The notes: a model not told the origin generated them from the sequence alone. A stretch of 64,000 bases of DNA from Leadbetterella sp964423865 (GCA_964423865.1 CAYRGN010000009.1:25923-89922), one strand, 5' to 3'. Shown: positions 25,702 to 33,652, numbered from the stretch's first letter. Program-made: numbers and translations.

Positions 25702-27060
25702 ATGACGGAAAAAAAATCAGAGCTCTATAAAACTTATAAGTTAGCGTTCCCTATTATTATCAGCCAGCTGGGGGTGATCCTGATGGCGACTTCCGACAAT
25801 GTGATTGTGGGAAGACTCCTTGGCCCGGTGAACCTGGGCGCCGCGGGCGTAGCCAACTCCATCGCTTTCCTGATTGCCTCCCTGGCGGTGGGAGGGCTTG
25901 CGGTAGTGGCCCCAATGGTGTCCAAACTTCTGGCGGAACACGATTCGCCCCGCCTCAGCGCCCTTTTTTTCAACTCCCTGCTGGTGGCTCTCTTCTACAG
26001 CCTGGTCCTGACGTTGGCCGGTTTCCTGATGTACCGGAATTTTGATCTGCTCGGCCAGACGGAAGATGTGGAAAAACTGGGCGCCCCGTTTTTCTTCCTG
26101 ATTGTACTGTCGAATGTTCCCATGATCTTTTTCCTGGCGGTAAAGCAGTTTTCCGACGGGTTTTCCAAACCGGCTATCGTGATGTATATCACCCTCCTGG
26201 GCTTGATTTTCGATATCACCGGGAATATCGTATTGATCCGGGGGTTATGGATTTTCCCGGAACTGGGACTTAACGGAGCCGCTATCGGCACCATTTTTTC
26301 CCGCCTGCTGATGTTGGCTATCCTGCTGTTGTACCTTAGGTCGAAGCCCGCTTTCCGTCTTCTGTTTCATTTCCCGGAATGGAGAATCCGCCAAACCTTG
26401 CTGGCCGAAATATTACGGCGGAGTGTGCCGGCCGGCTTCCAGGCTTTCTTTGAAATCGCCGCTTTTTCTTTTGCGGTGATCATGATGGGCTGGCTAAGCG
26501 AGACCGAACTTGCGGCTCACCAGATTGCCATCAACGTAGCCTCTACCACGTATATGATGGCCACCGGGTTCGCGCATGCGGGCAGTATCCGCATCGGTGA
26601 AGCCTGGGGCAGGCGAGATGGCAAGGGCATACGGCTTTCCGGCCGGGCGGCCTACACCTGGGTGATAGGCTTTATGGGACTTTGCAGCGTGGTTATTCTC
26701 CTGTTTGGACAATGGATCATCCAAATTTATATCGACGATGCCGCGGTGCTTGCCGCCGCCCTGCCCCTGCTGATGATCGCTGCTTTCTTCCAACTTTCTG
26801 ACGGGGCCCAGGCGGTGGGTCTGGGTGTACTGAGAGGCTTGGCAGACATTAAAATTCCTACCTTCATTACTTTTATAGCGTACTGGGTAATTGCATTGCC
26901 GGTAGGTTACCTGCTGGGGTTCCCTCTTCAAATGGGTTCGGCGGGCGTATGGCTGGGGCTGCTGCTGGGGCTAAGTTTTTCGGCGGTCTTTCTGTATTGG
27001 AGATTCCGGAATGTGAGCAGGAAAATAATACGGGGGGCTTCCGTCATTGGGTCTGTCTAA
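25702..27060 (+). CDS. MATE family efflux transporter
   Basis: Encodes 452 residues with about twelve membrane helices in two homologous halves. Each half opens with a MATE-type segment: PIIISQLGVILMATSDNVIVGR (first half) and SVPAGFQAFFEIAAFSFAVIMMG followed by SETELAAHQIAINVAS (second half). MATE proteins expel cationic drugs or metabolites by Na+ or H+ exchange. It is closest in pattern to the NorM branch. It is a single gene with its own promoter, convergent with the fucosidase gene. The substrate is unknown. Confidence 0.93.
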   Translation: MTEKKSELYKTYKLAFPIIISQLGVILMATSDNVIVGRLLGPVNLGAAGVANSIAFLIASLAVGGLAVVAPMVSKLLAEHDSPRLSALFFNSLLVALFYSLVLTLAGFLMYRNFDLLGQTEDVEKLGAPFFFLIVLSNVPMIFFLAVKQFSDGFSKPAIVMYITLLGLIFDITGNIVLIRGLWIFPELGLNGAAIGTIFSRLLMLAILLLYLRSKPAFRLLFHFPEWRIRQTLLAEILRRSVPAGFQAFFEIAAFSFAVIMMGWLSETELAAHQIAINVASTTYMMATGFAHAGSIRIGEAWGRRDGKGIRLSGRAAYTWVIGFMGLCSVVILLFGQWIIQIYIDDAAVLAAALPLLMIAAFFQLSDGAQAVGLGVLRGLADIKIPTFITFIAYWVIALPVGYLLGFPLQMGSAGVWLGLLLGLSFSAVFLYWRFRNVSRKIIRGASVIGSV

Positions 27061-27133
27061 ACTCTCAGATTCCAACCGGACAATTCCTGGCGTCCTACAG
27101 ATAGTATAAGAGCCTCTCCAGACTGTCGCGGTT

Positions 27134-28489
27134 TCACTCCATAAACAGCTCAATCACCGGAATCTCCACTCCGGGTTTTTCTACGGGCATCTGCAAGATC
27201 AGATCCTGCTCTCCGGCGGTGATGGCCATGTGACTCGCATCGTCTGCTTTGGCCGATACAGTGTATTTGATTTCGGAGCCGTCGTGCAGGAACTGGGCGT
27301 ACTTTATCTTTCCTTTAAAGCCGGGAAGGTAGAGGGTCTTGAAAGGCCACTGCAATACATGAACATATAGCCGCTTGGTCTCCGGGTTATAGGTCAGAAA
27401 GGTATTTTCTGGTCTTTGGATATCTTCGGGGGCGGCGGTACAGCCGTAGATAGATCTGGCATTATAGCGCATCCATTCTCCGAGCGCGTCGAGGCGGTGG
27501 GTGGCACGGGCGTCGAAAGTTCCGCGGGCGGTGGGCCCTACATTCAGCAGGAGATTCCCTCCTTTTGACACTACTTCAATCAGCATGGCAATCAGCTGGT
27601 TGCCCGACTTCCAGGTGTTCTCGTCGCGATGATACCCCCATGACCCCGAGAAAGTCTGGCAGGTTTCCCAGGGAACACGCACCCCGTTTCTTTCCGGCCA
27701 GCGGGAGGGCATAAACTGCTCTGGCGTGACGTAGTCGTAGCCGCCCGGCACCTGGTTCAGGTCAAGGCGGTCATTGATAATAATACCCGGTTGGAGTTGG
27801 CGGGTCAACCGCAGGAGTTCTTCACTTCCCCAGTCGTCCCGGCCTTTCCCGTCTTCCCCAGGGTAAGAAAAATCAAAAAACAGGAGATCAATTTTTCCGT
27901 AGCCGGTAAGCAGTTCCGTAAGCTGGTCTTTCAGGAACTTTCTGAACCGGTTCATGTCTTTGGTACTATTGGCTTCACGGGCCGCTTTATCTCCACGGAG
28001 GGGGTGTACCCTATCGACCGTAAAGTCGGGATGATGCCAGTCGATCAGCGAAAAATAAAACCCCACCTTAAGCCCTTCGGCCCGGAACGCCTCTACAAAA
28101 GGCTTGAGCAGGTCTTGCCCGATGGGGGTTCCCGGCGCCTTAAAATCGCTGAATTTCGTATCCCATAGTGCGAAACCCTCGTGGTGCCGGGCGGTGATTA
28201 CTACATATTTCATACCGGCCTTTCGGGCCTGGGCCGCCCATTCCTTAGGGTCATACAAATCGGGGTAAAACTTATCGAAATAACGTTCTTTATACTGATC
28301 CGCGGGAATCCGCTCGTAATTCTGTATCCACTCATGGCGGCCGGGCACCGCGTACAGTCCCCAGTGAATAAACATACCGAAACGGTCGTGTGTCCACCAG
28401 GCCAGGCGGTCTTGCTTTTGCTGAGGTGTTTCGGTCTGGGCCAGGGCGGCAGACGTCACAAGGAGGAATAGGAGGGCGAGATTTTTCAT
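27134..28489 (-). CDS. Alpha-L-fucosidase, glycoside hydrolase family 29
   Basis: Removes terminal L-fucose from glycans. It encodes 451 residues from ATG 28489, chosen because it gives a signal peptide (MKNLALLFLLVTSAALAQ); longer reading upstream would translate heptamer repeats. GH29 landmarks are WWTHDRFGMFIHWGLYAVPG, KYVVITARHHEGFALWDTKF, FYFSLIDWHHPDF and KIDLLFFDFSYPGED, where the Asp is in the position expected for the nucleophile. A C-terminal beta domain (about 360-451) follows. The enzyme is exported, probably to the periplasm. It is not in a polysaccharide utilisation locus, since no SusC/SusD pair is adjacent. Confidence 0.93.
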   Translation of the reverse strand: MKNLALLFLLVTSAALAQTETPQQKQDRLAWWTHDRFGMFIHWGLYAVPGRHEWIQNYERIPADQYKERYFDKFYPDLYDPKEWAAQARKAGMKYVVITARHHEGFALWDTKFSDFKAPGTPIGQDLLKPFVEAFRAEGLKVGFYFSLIDWHHPDFTVDRVHPLRGDKAAREANSTKDMNRFRKFLKDQLTELLTGYGKIDLLFFDFSYPGEDGKGRDDWGSEELLRLTRQLQPGIIINDRLDLNQVPGGYDYVTPEQFMPSRWPERNGVRVPWETCQTFSGSWGYHRDENTWKSGNQLIAMLIEVVSKGGNLLLNVGPTARGTFDARATHRLDALGEWMRYNARSIYGCTAAPEDIQRPENTFLTYNPETKRLYVHVLQWPFKTLYLPGFKGKIKYAQFLHDGSEIKYTVSAKADDASHMAITAGEQDLILQMPVEKPGVEIPVIELFME

Positions 28490-28502
28490 AGGTCTACAGT
28501 TT

Positions 28503-28565
28503 AGCTTTGAGCTTTGAGCTACGAGCTTTGAGCTTTGAGCTTTGAACTTTGAACTTTGAGCTGGT
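28503..28565. repeat. AGC-led heptamer repeat array
   Basis: From 28503 the sequence runs in strict 7-base steps: agctttg (twice), agctacg, agctttg (three times), aactttg (twice), then agctggt. It starts 14 bases upstream of the fucosidase start codon, so it lies in its leader or promoter. Similar heptamer loci occur at 1465, 31049, 43328 and 44057. Confidence 0.8.
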
Positions 28566-28656
28566 CGATGCACTGTTAGCAAAGGATAAAGGAGCATCGT
28601 ACTCACTGGTACAAGTTAAGCAAATCTTTAAAGATCGTCGTATTAAAGCGGGATAA
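28549..28656 (+). pseudogene. Possible 3' remnant of a small gene
   Basis: A frame open from 28546 reads FELVDALLAKDKGASYSLVQ and then VKQIFKDRRIKAG before TAA at 28654-28656. The amphipathic pattern and normal codon choice look coding and recall C-terminal helices of small antitoxin-like proteins, but its 5' end dissolves into the heptamer repeat and only a TTG at 28549 could start it. I see no partner toxin. It could equally be chance. Confidence 0.25.
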
Positions 28657-28667
28657 ATTTCTTACCA

Positions 28668-28897
28668 TTTCAAAATATGTAAAGTATAAAACTCAAAATA
28701 TGTAAAATCAAATATTCAAAAAGTGTAAAATAGAATATCCTAAATATGTAAAGTAATGTATTCAAAATATGTAAAATAAGATATTCAAAAAGTGTAAAAT
28801 AGAATATCCTAAATATGTAAAGCAATATATTTAAAATATGTAAAACAAAACATTCAAAAAATGTAAAGTAAAATATTTAAAATTTGTAAAATACATT
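28668..28897 (+). repeat. Ten-unit direct repeat array, exact 23-bp period
   Basis: Ten copies of a degenerate AT-rich unit, approximately tatTcaAAATaTGTAAAatA, follow one another. The GTAAA core begins at 28679, 28702, 28725, 28748, 28771, 28794, 28817, 28840, 28863 and 28886, exactly 23 bases apart each time. The flanks vary more than the AAATATGTAAA core. A higher-order 69-base period is visible: two neighbouring units (TCAAAAAGTGTAAAATAGAA, then tatccTAAATATGTAAAG) recur identically from 28714 and from 28783. There are no unique spacers, so this is not CRISPR. The array stops 12 bases before the -7 box of the ATPase gene. It resembles iterons or a multi-site operator. Confidence 0.93.
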
Positions 28898-28905
28898 TAT
28901 ATTTG
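28898..28905 (+). promoter_or_regulatory. -7 promoter box of the DUF4143 ATPase gene
   Basis: TATATTTG matches TAnnTTTG. The last repeat unit overlaps the place where a -33 element should be, and the start codon is 20 bases downstream, so any protein on the array would sit directly upstream of RNA polymerase or compete with it. Confidence 0.65.
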
Positions 28906-28924
28906 TCCTCTATATCATGGTTTT

Positions 28925-30178
28925 ATGGAATATAAAGGAAGGTTATCGGATAAAGAACTAGAACGAAAACTTCACGCGGCAGGAGGTCTGCTGATACGGG
29001 GAGCAAAGGCCTGTGGAAAGACCGAATCGGCGAGGCAGGTAGCCAAAAGTGTACTTCATGTAGATCAGAACGAACAGGTACCTTTATTGATGCATACCGC
29101 TCCAAAGCGCCTGTTGCTTGGAGAGACGCCCCGTTTGATAGATGAATGGCAGATACAGCCCCTGCTCTGGAACTATGTCCGCCACGAAATAGACCTCCGC
29201 CGAAAAACAGGGCAGTTTATTCTTACGGGCTCCGCGAATCCTGAGGAGTCGGTCAAAATGCACTCGGGCGCGGGCCGGTTTACCATTATGGATATGCGCA
29301 CGATGTCGTGGCAGGAACTGGGCCACTCCTCCGGAAGCATAAGCCTGGCCGACCTTTTTGAAGGGCAGAAGATTGACACTTGTGACAGGCCAACCCCTCT
29401 TGAATTTATTGTTGAAAAAATAATCATCGGGGGGTTCCCTACACTTCTGAACAAAAAAATAGCCCAGGCAGAAGATCTGAACCGCGCGTATATAGAATTG
29501 CTGGCCGAAGTGGATATGAGCCGGGTTTCAAACGTAAAACGTGACCCCGTAAAGGTCAGGAACCTGCTACGTTCACTTGCCCGCAATACGGCTACCTTAG
29601 TAGACATCTCGGCTTTGGAAAGAGACATTCAGGAGGTGGACAATCACGACATTTCACGTCCTACCATTTACGATTATCTCGACGCGCTAAACCGCCTGAT
29701 GATAATAGAAGACCAACCGGCCTGGAACACGCACATACGGTCATCCGCCTCCCTGCGAAAGTCGCCGAAACGCCATTTCACAGACCCCTGTCTTGCAGTA
29801 GCGGCACTTGGCCTGAACCAAAAGGCATTGTTGAATAATTTAAAATTCACCGGTTTTCTGTTCGAATCACTCGTGACGCACGATCTCCGGGTTTACGCAC
29901 AGGCCAATGACGCCAAAGTCTACCATTATCGCGATTCCAGCGGACTGGAAGTAGACAGTATTGTGCAGAAATACAACGGGGACTGGTGTGCTTTTGAAAT
30001 AAAGCTGGGTACCGGACAAATTGAAGAGGCCGCGGCCAGTCTCGATAAATTTATTTCGGTTTTAGACAACCAAAAAATAAAACAGCCCAAATCACTCAAT
30101 ATCATCACAGGAACCGGGATAAGCTATACGCGGCATGACGGGATAAACGTAATCTCCCTGGCTTCATTGGGGGCCTAG
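28925..30178 (+). CDS. AAA ATPase of the DUF4143 family
   Basis: Encodes 417 residues. The Walker A loop is GAKACGKT (residues 26-33) and a Walker B-like DE lies in LGETPRLIDEWQ (Asp73-Glu74). QFILTGSANPEE is the sensor-type segment. A helical winged-helix region follows (about 185-260, with RPTIYDYLDALNRLMIIEDQP). The C-terminal DUF4143 part (about 315-370) has a PD-(D/E)xK nuclease-like pattern: FLFESLVTHDLR, SSGLEVDSIV and CAFEIKLG. Such ATPases are common in bacteria and archaea, but their function is unknown. The gene is alone, has a short leader and is preceded by a 23-bp repeat array that probably controls it or is its target. It may form a mobile or self-regulated unit. Confidence 0.9.
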   Translation: MEYKGRLSDKELERKLHAAGGLLIRGAKACGKTESARQVAKSVLHVDQNEQVPLLMHTAPKRLLLGETPRLIDEWQIQPLLWNYVRHEIDLRRKTGQFILTGSANPEESVKMHSGAGRFTIMDMRTMSWQELGHSSGSISLADLFEGQKIDTCDRPTPLEFIVEKIIIGGFPTLLNKKIAQAEDLNRAYIELLAEVDMSRVSNVKRDPVKVRNLLRSLARNTATLVDISALERDIQEVDNHDISRPTIYDYLDALNRLMIIEDQPAWNTHIRSSASLRKSPKRHFTDPCLAVAALGLNQKALLNNLKFTGFLFESLVTHDLRVYAQANDAKVYHYRDSSGLEVDSIVQKYNGDWCAFEIKLGTGQIEEAAASLDKFISVLDNQKIKQPKSLNIITGTGISYTRHDGINVISLASLGA

Positions 30179-30224
30179 TTGAAGTGTTAGGTCAAAATTT
30201 GAAAATTATCATTATTAAAACCTC

Positions 30225-30232
30225 TACCTTTG
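30225..30232 (+). promoter_or_regulatory. -7 promoter box of mazG
   Basis: TACCTTTG matches TAnnTTTG, 26 bases before the start codon. A TTTG at 30198-30201 could be the -33 element, but its spacing of 23 bases is long. Confidence 0.6.
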
Positions 30233-30258
30233 TAGTGCTAAAAACTTCCTGAAGAAAA

Positions 30259-31056
30259 ATGTCTAATACGCCTCCTCTGCCGTTTAACCGTTCGGCTGAA
30301 CTTCTTGCCTTTCACCGCCTGCTGGACATCATGGATGAATTGCGGGAAAAATGTCCGTGGGATCGAAAACAGACCATGGATACCCTCAGACACCTGACCA
30401 TAGAGGAAACCTACGAGCTTTCTGATGCCATTTTGGAGGGAAACCGCCAGGAAGTAAAAAAGGAACTGGGAGATCTCTTGTTGCACATTGTTTTCTACAG
30501 CAAAATTGCTTCTGAAACGGATGACTTCACGGTGGCCGAAATGATCAATGGTATCTGTGAGAAGCTGATTGTCCGCCACCCCCATATCTATGGCGATACC
30601 GAGGTGAAAGACGAGGAAGAAGTGAAGAAAAACTGGGAACAGATTAAACTCAAAGAGGGAAACAAATCGGTGCTGGGCGGTGTGCCGTCTTCCCTTCCAG
30701 CCCTGGTTAAAGCCATGCGCATCCAGGAAAAAGCCCGCGGCGTAGGATTCGACTGGGAAGAAAGTGCCCAGGTATGGGAAAAAGTAGAAGAAGAGATTGG
30801 GGAGTTTAAGGAAAAGGTAGATGCGGGCGCACCAGCGGAAGAAATAGAAGATGAGTTCGGCGATGTACTCTTCTCCCTGATCAACTACGCACGTTTCGCA
30901 AATATCAACCCGGAAACCGCCCTCGAAAGAACCAATAAAAAATTTATCAAAAGATTTACCTACCTCGAAAGCAAGGCCCGGGAGGCCGAAAAGAACCTCT
31001 CGGATATGACCCTGGCCGAAATGGATGTGTTCTGGAATGAAGCGAAGAAGCTATGA
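30259..31056 (+). CDS. mazG: Nucleoside triphosphate pyrophosphohydrolase
   Basis: Hydrolyses NTPs to NMP and pyrophosphate, clearing non-canonical nucleotides. It encodes 265 residues with two MazG domains. The first has LRHLTIEETYELSDAILEGN and KKELGDLLLHIVFYSKIA, the second EKVEEEIGEFKEKVDAG and DEFGDVLFSLINYARF; the ExxE and ExxD metal ligands are visible in both. WDRKQTMDTLRHL near the N-terminus is a family signature. The stop codon overlaps the first unit of a heptamer repeat that leads to the next gene, so the two may be co-transcribed. Confidence 0.95.
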   Translation: MSNTPPLPFNRSAELLAFHRLLDIMDELREKCPWDRKQTMDTLRHLTIEETYELSDAILEGNRQEVKKELGDLLLHIVFYSKIASETDDFTVAEMINGICEKLIVRHPHIYGDTEVKDEEEVKKNWEQIKLKEGNKSVLGGVPSSLPALVKAMRIQEKARGVGFDWEESAQVWEKVEEEIGEFKEKVDAGAPAEEIEDEFGDVLFSLINYARFANINPETALERTNKKFIKRFTYLESKAREAEKNLSDMTLAEMDVFWNEAKKL

Positions 31057-31092
31057 GCTATGAGCTATGAGCTATGAGCTATGAGCTATGAG
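31049..31092. repeat. Six perfect AGCTATG heptamers
   Basis: AGCTATG is repeated six times without error from 31049, then agcggga. The mazG stop codon (TGA, 31054-31056) lies inside the first copy, and the array ends 46 bases before the next start codon. Perfect copies suggest a length-variable locus. Confidence 0.9.
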
Positions 31093-31137
31093 CGGGAACC
31101 GTTGTTTGGAAACGGGCGTTCATATATTATATTAAAA

Positions 31138-31629
31138 ATGGCAGAAAATCTATATATCCCCGAGGGGGCAACAAAGGCCGAAATTTATGAAGCCATTCTC
31201 CCTCAACTACGCCACCTGGTTTCAGGCGAAGAAGACCGCATTGCCAATCTGGCCAATACGGCCGCGGTACTTAAGCAGGCATTTGACTTTTTTTGGGTGG
31301 GATTTTACCTCGACAACCAACACGGAGAACTGGTACTGGGTCCTTTCCAGGGGCCTGTGGCCTGTACGCGGATCCGGCATGAGCGGGGAGTATGCGGACA
31401 TGCCTTTACTTCACAAGCTACCGTGCTGGTACCCGATGTAAACCAGTTTCCGGGACATATCGCCTGTAGTTCCGCGTCGCGTTCCGAAATTGTGCTTCCC
31501 CTGAAAGACCAGAACGGAAATGTGATCGGGGTGTTGGATATCGACAGCGACCGCCTGAATGATTTTGACAGTACCGACCAGGAATACCTGGAGCAGGTTA
31601 CTGCACTTCTTGCAGAAACATTAATCTAA
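31138..31629 (+). CDS. Free methionine-(R)-sulfoxide reductase (GAF domain)
   Basis: Encodes 163 residues from ATG 31138 (MAENLYIPEGATKAEIYEA); the frame is open upstream only through the heptamer repeat. The GAF domain carries the three conserved cysteines of the fRMsr family: GPVACTRIRHERGVCGHAF (two) and FPGHIACSSASRSEIVLPL (one). It reduces free Met-(R)-sulfoxide with thioredoxin and so protects against oxidative damage. The size fits the family (about 150-165 residues). It probably shares a transcript with mazG. Confidence 0.92.
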   Translation: MAENLYIPEGATKAEIYEAILPQLRHLVSGEEDRIANLANTAAVLKQAFDFFWVGFYLDNQHGELVLGPFQGPVACTRIRHERGVCGHAFTSQATVLVPDVNQFPGHIACSSASRSEIVLPLKDQNGNVIGVLDIDSDRLNDFDSTDQEYLEQVTALLAETLI

Positions 31630-31763
31630 CCGTCTTTCTTCGTAGTAGCTTTTTTTAAAAGATTTTCAAGTTCTTTTTTATTGTTATCTTGTAGCTTTTG
31701 ACCCTTTATGAATTCTTCAAATTTTGAAATTAATTCTTCCTTAGACTTTCTTTTTTCATTTAT
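31626..31763 (-). other. Coding-like frame without a start codon after the XRE gene
   Basis: Read on the minus strand, a 45-codon frame overlapping the end of the XRE gene continues as KRKSKEELISKFEEFIKGQK and ends KKATTKKDG before TAG at 31626-31628. It looks like a charged amphipathic helix, as in a coiled coil, but has no ATG, GTG or TTG. It may be a former extension of the XRE protein after a frameshift, or a degraded small gene. Its stop overlaps that of the convergent reductase gene. Confidence 0.35.
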
Positions 31764-32115
31764 CTAATAGTTTTTCAATGATGTTCTTTAAATTCTTTAT
31801 TTCTTCTTGTTGCTGATTAATGATCTGTTCATATAGTTTTTTTTCTTTTTCTAAAATGCTGTTGTTTACTACATATCCATTACCTGTCTGATTGTGCATT
31901 ATATTAAATACAAGGTTTTCATTAAAAGTACTAATGTCCTCTGCTTTTATTCCTAATACTTCCGCTATCTTTTCTAACTTCTGGTAAGTGACTTCTGATT
32001 CATTTCGTTCAATTTTCCCGTATCCGGCAGTTGTCATATTTAGCTGATTTGCCATGTATTCTTGCGTATAATTACGCAATTCTCGTAGCTTTTTTATCTT
32101 CATTCCCATGTCCAT
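31756..32115 (-). CDS. XRE-family helix-turn-helix regulator with coiled-coil tail
   Basis: Encodes 119 residues. A Cro/CI-type HTH occupies about 5-60 (KIKKLRELRNYTQEYMANQL then YGKIERNESEVTYQKLEKIA). After a short linker (FNIMHNQTGNGYVVNNS), residues about 85-117 form a coiled coil (EKEKKLYEQIINQQQEEIKN). This small architecture is common in Bacteroidota, where the tail dimerises the protein; targets are unknown. The gene is A+T-rich compared with the core genes around it and borders the exported cluster beginning at 32319. Both ATG1 and ATG4 could be the start. Confidence 0.87.
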   Translation of the reverse strand: MDMGMKIKKLRELRNYTQEYMANQLNMTTAGYGKIERNESEVTYQKLEKIAEVLGIKAEDISTFNENLVFNIMHNQTGNGYVVNNSILEKEKKLYEQIINQQQEEIKNLKNIIEKLLDK

Positions 32116-32202
32116 AACAATCTATTATTTTTTTAGATCGTCAAAGTTGTAAATAAATCCTAATAGTATCAAAACCTAACCTCTTATTTTATAAGGCCTC
32201 TA

Positions 32203-32210
32203 TATTTTTG
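32203..32210 (+). promoter_or_regulatory. -7 promoter box before the exported-protein cluster
   Basis: TATTTTTG matches TAnnTTTG, about 110 bases before the first gene of the cluster. The leader would be about 100 bases, longer than most here. Confidence 0.5.
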
Positions 32211-32318
32211 CTTCCTAACAAAAAGGAATATTTATGAATAATGAATAATAAGAAAAACGAAACAGGATAGCTTACTTATAAAATGGAATCTTAATTATAA
32301 AAAACGAATCAATTTTTT

Positions 32319-33044
32319 ATGAAAAAAGGAAAACAAAACACCAAACTACTTTTTAGTCTCGTAGCTTTTTTAGCGATGACAGGTATCACCTCCTGTGGCT
32401 CCTCAGAGGTAAAGGTAAAAGCACGCCCGGCCGCCGCATCTAAAATAAACCCGGAGTATCCGGCTTTCACTGCGGGAGTACTCACCCTGGATGTAAAAGG
32501 GGAAAAACATAAAATTCCATTGACAGGTACAGACGAAAGTGTGTATACGAATCTTCCAAAAGGGGCTTTGGGAACAACCGTTTCGGCCACCCTCGAATCA
32601 GATTACTGGAAGCTTACCGATCATAATATTACCCTAAGTAATATGACAGAATTAGGCATAGTGCCTAACGGCCGCCTGGGTAGCTTTTATGGAACCGTTG
32701 TTGATGAACGCGGGCGGCCAGTAAGAGAGGTGTATGTGCAGATAGGGAATGATACCATTCTCTACAGTAACCATCAGGGCGTATTTAAGGCGGATCTGTC
32801 TTATAGCCTTCAAAGAGAAAAGCAGTGGGTGACCATTCTCAAAGATGGCTTTGAACCCGTAGAATTAACCCATACCCCGGGCAGTAACCTTTTGGTACAC
32901 CTGAACAGAGAATCTTCAGGCAGGAGAACGGTAGTCCGGCAGGGCCAGTCTCAGAAAAAAGAAGAGACTTTCGGTGAGTGGGCTGCTAAAGAAGGGATTA
33001 GAACCGGGTCTGACGTTATTCGCAGCGGAGTCAGAAGATATTAA
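32319..33044 (+). CDS. Lipoprotein with carboxypeptidase-regulatory-like domain
   Basis: Encodes 241 residues with a lipoprotein signal peptide (KLLFSLVAFLAMTGITSCGSS, lipobox ITSC). The mature protein has a beta-sandwich region (about 120-190): GSFYGTVVDERGRPVREVYV and KADLSYSLQREKQWVTILKDGFEPVEL, the look of a CarboxypepD_reg/CnaB-type Ig fold. The C-terminal 45 residues are Arg/Ser/Gln-rich and probably disordered. Function unknown. It is the first gene of a collinear run of exported proteins up to 38786 and sits 30 bases from the next gene. Confidence 0.75.
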   Translation: MKKGKQNTKLLFSLVAFLAMTGITSCGSSEVKVKARPAAASKINPEYPAFTAGVLTLDVKGEKHKIPLTGTDESVYTNLPKGALGTTVSATLESDYWKLTDHNITLSNMTELGIVPNGRLGSFYGTVVDERGRPVREVYVQIGNDTILYSNHQGVFKADLSYSLQREKQWVTILKDGFEPVELTHTPGSNLLVHLNRESSGRRTVVRQGQSQKKEETFGEWAAKEGIRTGSDVIRSGVRRY

Positions 33045-33074
33045 ACCTATAAATGTATATTAAACTTATAAATA

Positions 33075-33647
33075 ATGAAAAGAATAATTACCTTATCTCT
33101 TGGCCTGCTTTTAACCTTTTGGGCTGCCGAGGCACAGCAATTTGAAAAAGGCACTACGGCCCTCAACGTAGGATTAGGCTTAGGAGGTATATTAGATGAC
33201 TACTACTTTTACGGCAACTCATCTCCGATGTTTAATGCTTCTATAGAACACGGATTATGGGACATGGCCGGTCCAGGCGTAATCAGTTTGGGAGGGTTCT
33301 TAGGATTCCAAACTCATCGGGATGATGATTATTACTCGTACTATTCCTCTGAGCGTTGGCGACATACAGTGATCGGGGTGAGGGGAAATTATCACTATAA
33401 CGGGTTTACAAATATTCCTCAGTTAGACCTTTATGCCGGAAGTATGATTGCCTATAATGCTGTAAGTTACACATATACGGATTCTCAAGGCCGCAAAACC
33501 AAAGGAAGCTCGAAATATAGAAGTGGGGGCGTCAGATTTACGGCGTATGCCGGGGGCCGTTGGTTTTTCAATGAAAAATTTGCAGGTTTTGTGGAACTGG
33601 GATATGGAATCACAGCACTCAATTTTGGAGGAACTATCAAGTTTTAA
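33075..33647 (+). CDS. Small outer-membrane beta-barrel protein
   Basis: Encodes 190 residues with a signal peptide (ITLSLGLLLTFWAAEAQ). The mature part alternates Gly/aromatic beta strands (KGTTALNVGLGLGG, HTVIGVRGNYHYNGF, GVRFTAYAGGRWFFNEKFAG) and ends FAGFVELGYGITALNFGGTI, the pattern of an eight-stranded outer-membrane barrel. A Tyr/Asp-rich loop (DDDYYSYYSSERW) faces out. No enzymatic motif is seen. It lies between the lipoprotein gene and the T9SS protein gene, with 30 and 5 bases between, so the genes are probably one operon. Confidence 0.8.
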   Translation: MKRIITLSLGLLLTFWAAEAQQFEKGTTALNVGLGLGGILDDYYFYGNSSPMFNASIEHGLWDMAGPGVISLGGFLGFQTHRDDDYYSYYSSERWRHTVIGVRGNYHYNGFTNIPQLDLYAGSMIAYNAVSYTYTDSQGRKTKGSSKYRSGGVRFTAYAGGRWFFNEKFAGFVELGYGITALNFGGTIKF

Positions 33648-33652
33648 AAGAA

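Noticed and set aside
28490..28606. N-terminal extension of the fucosidase
   Set aside because: It translates the heptamer repeat (QSSK-type repeats) and would place the signal peptide 40 residues into the protein.
28668..28897. CRISPR array
   Set aside because: The 23-bp units follow each other directly with a degenerate consensus; there are no unique spacers and no cas gene in the window.
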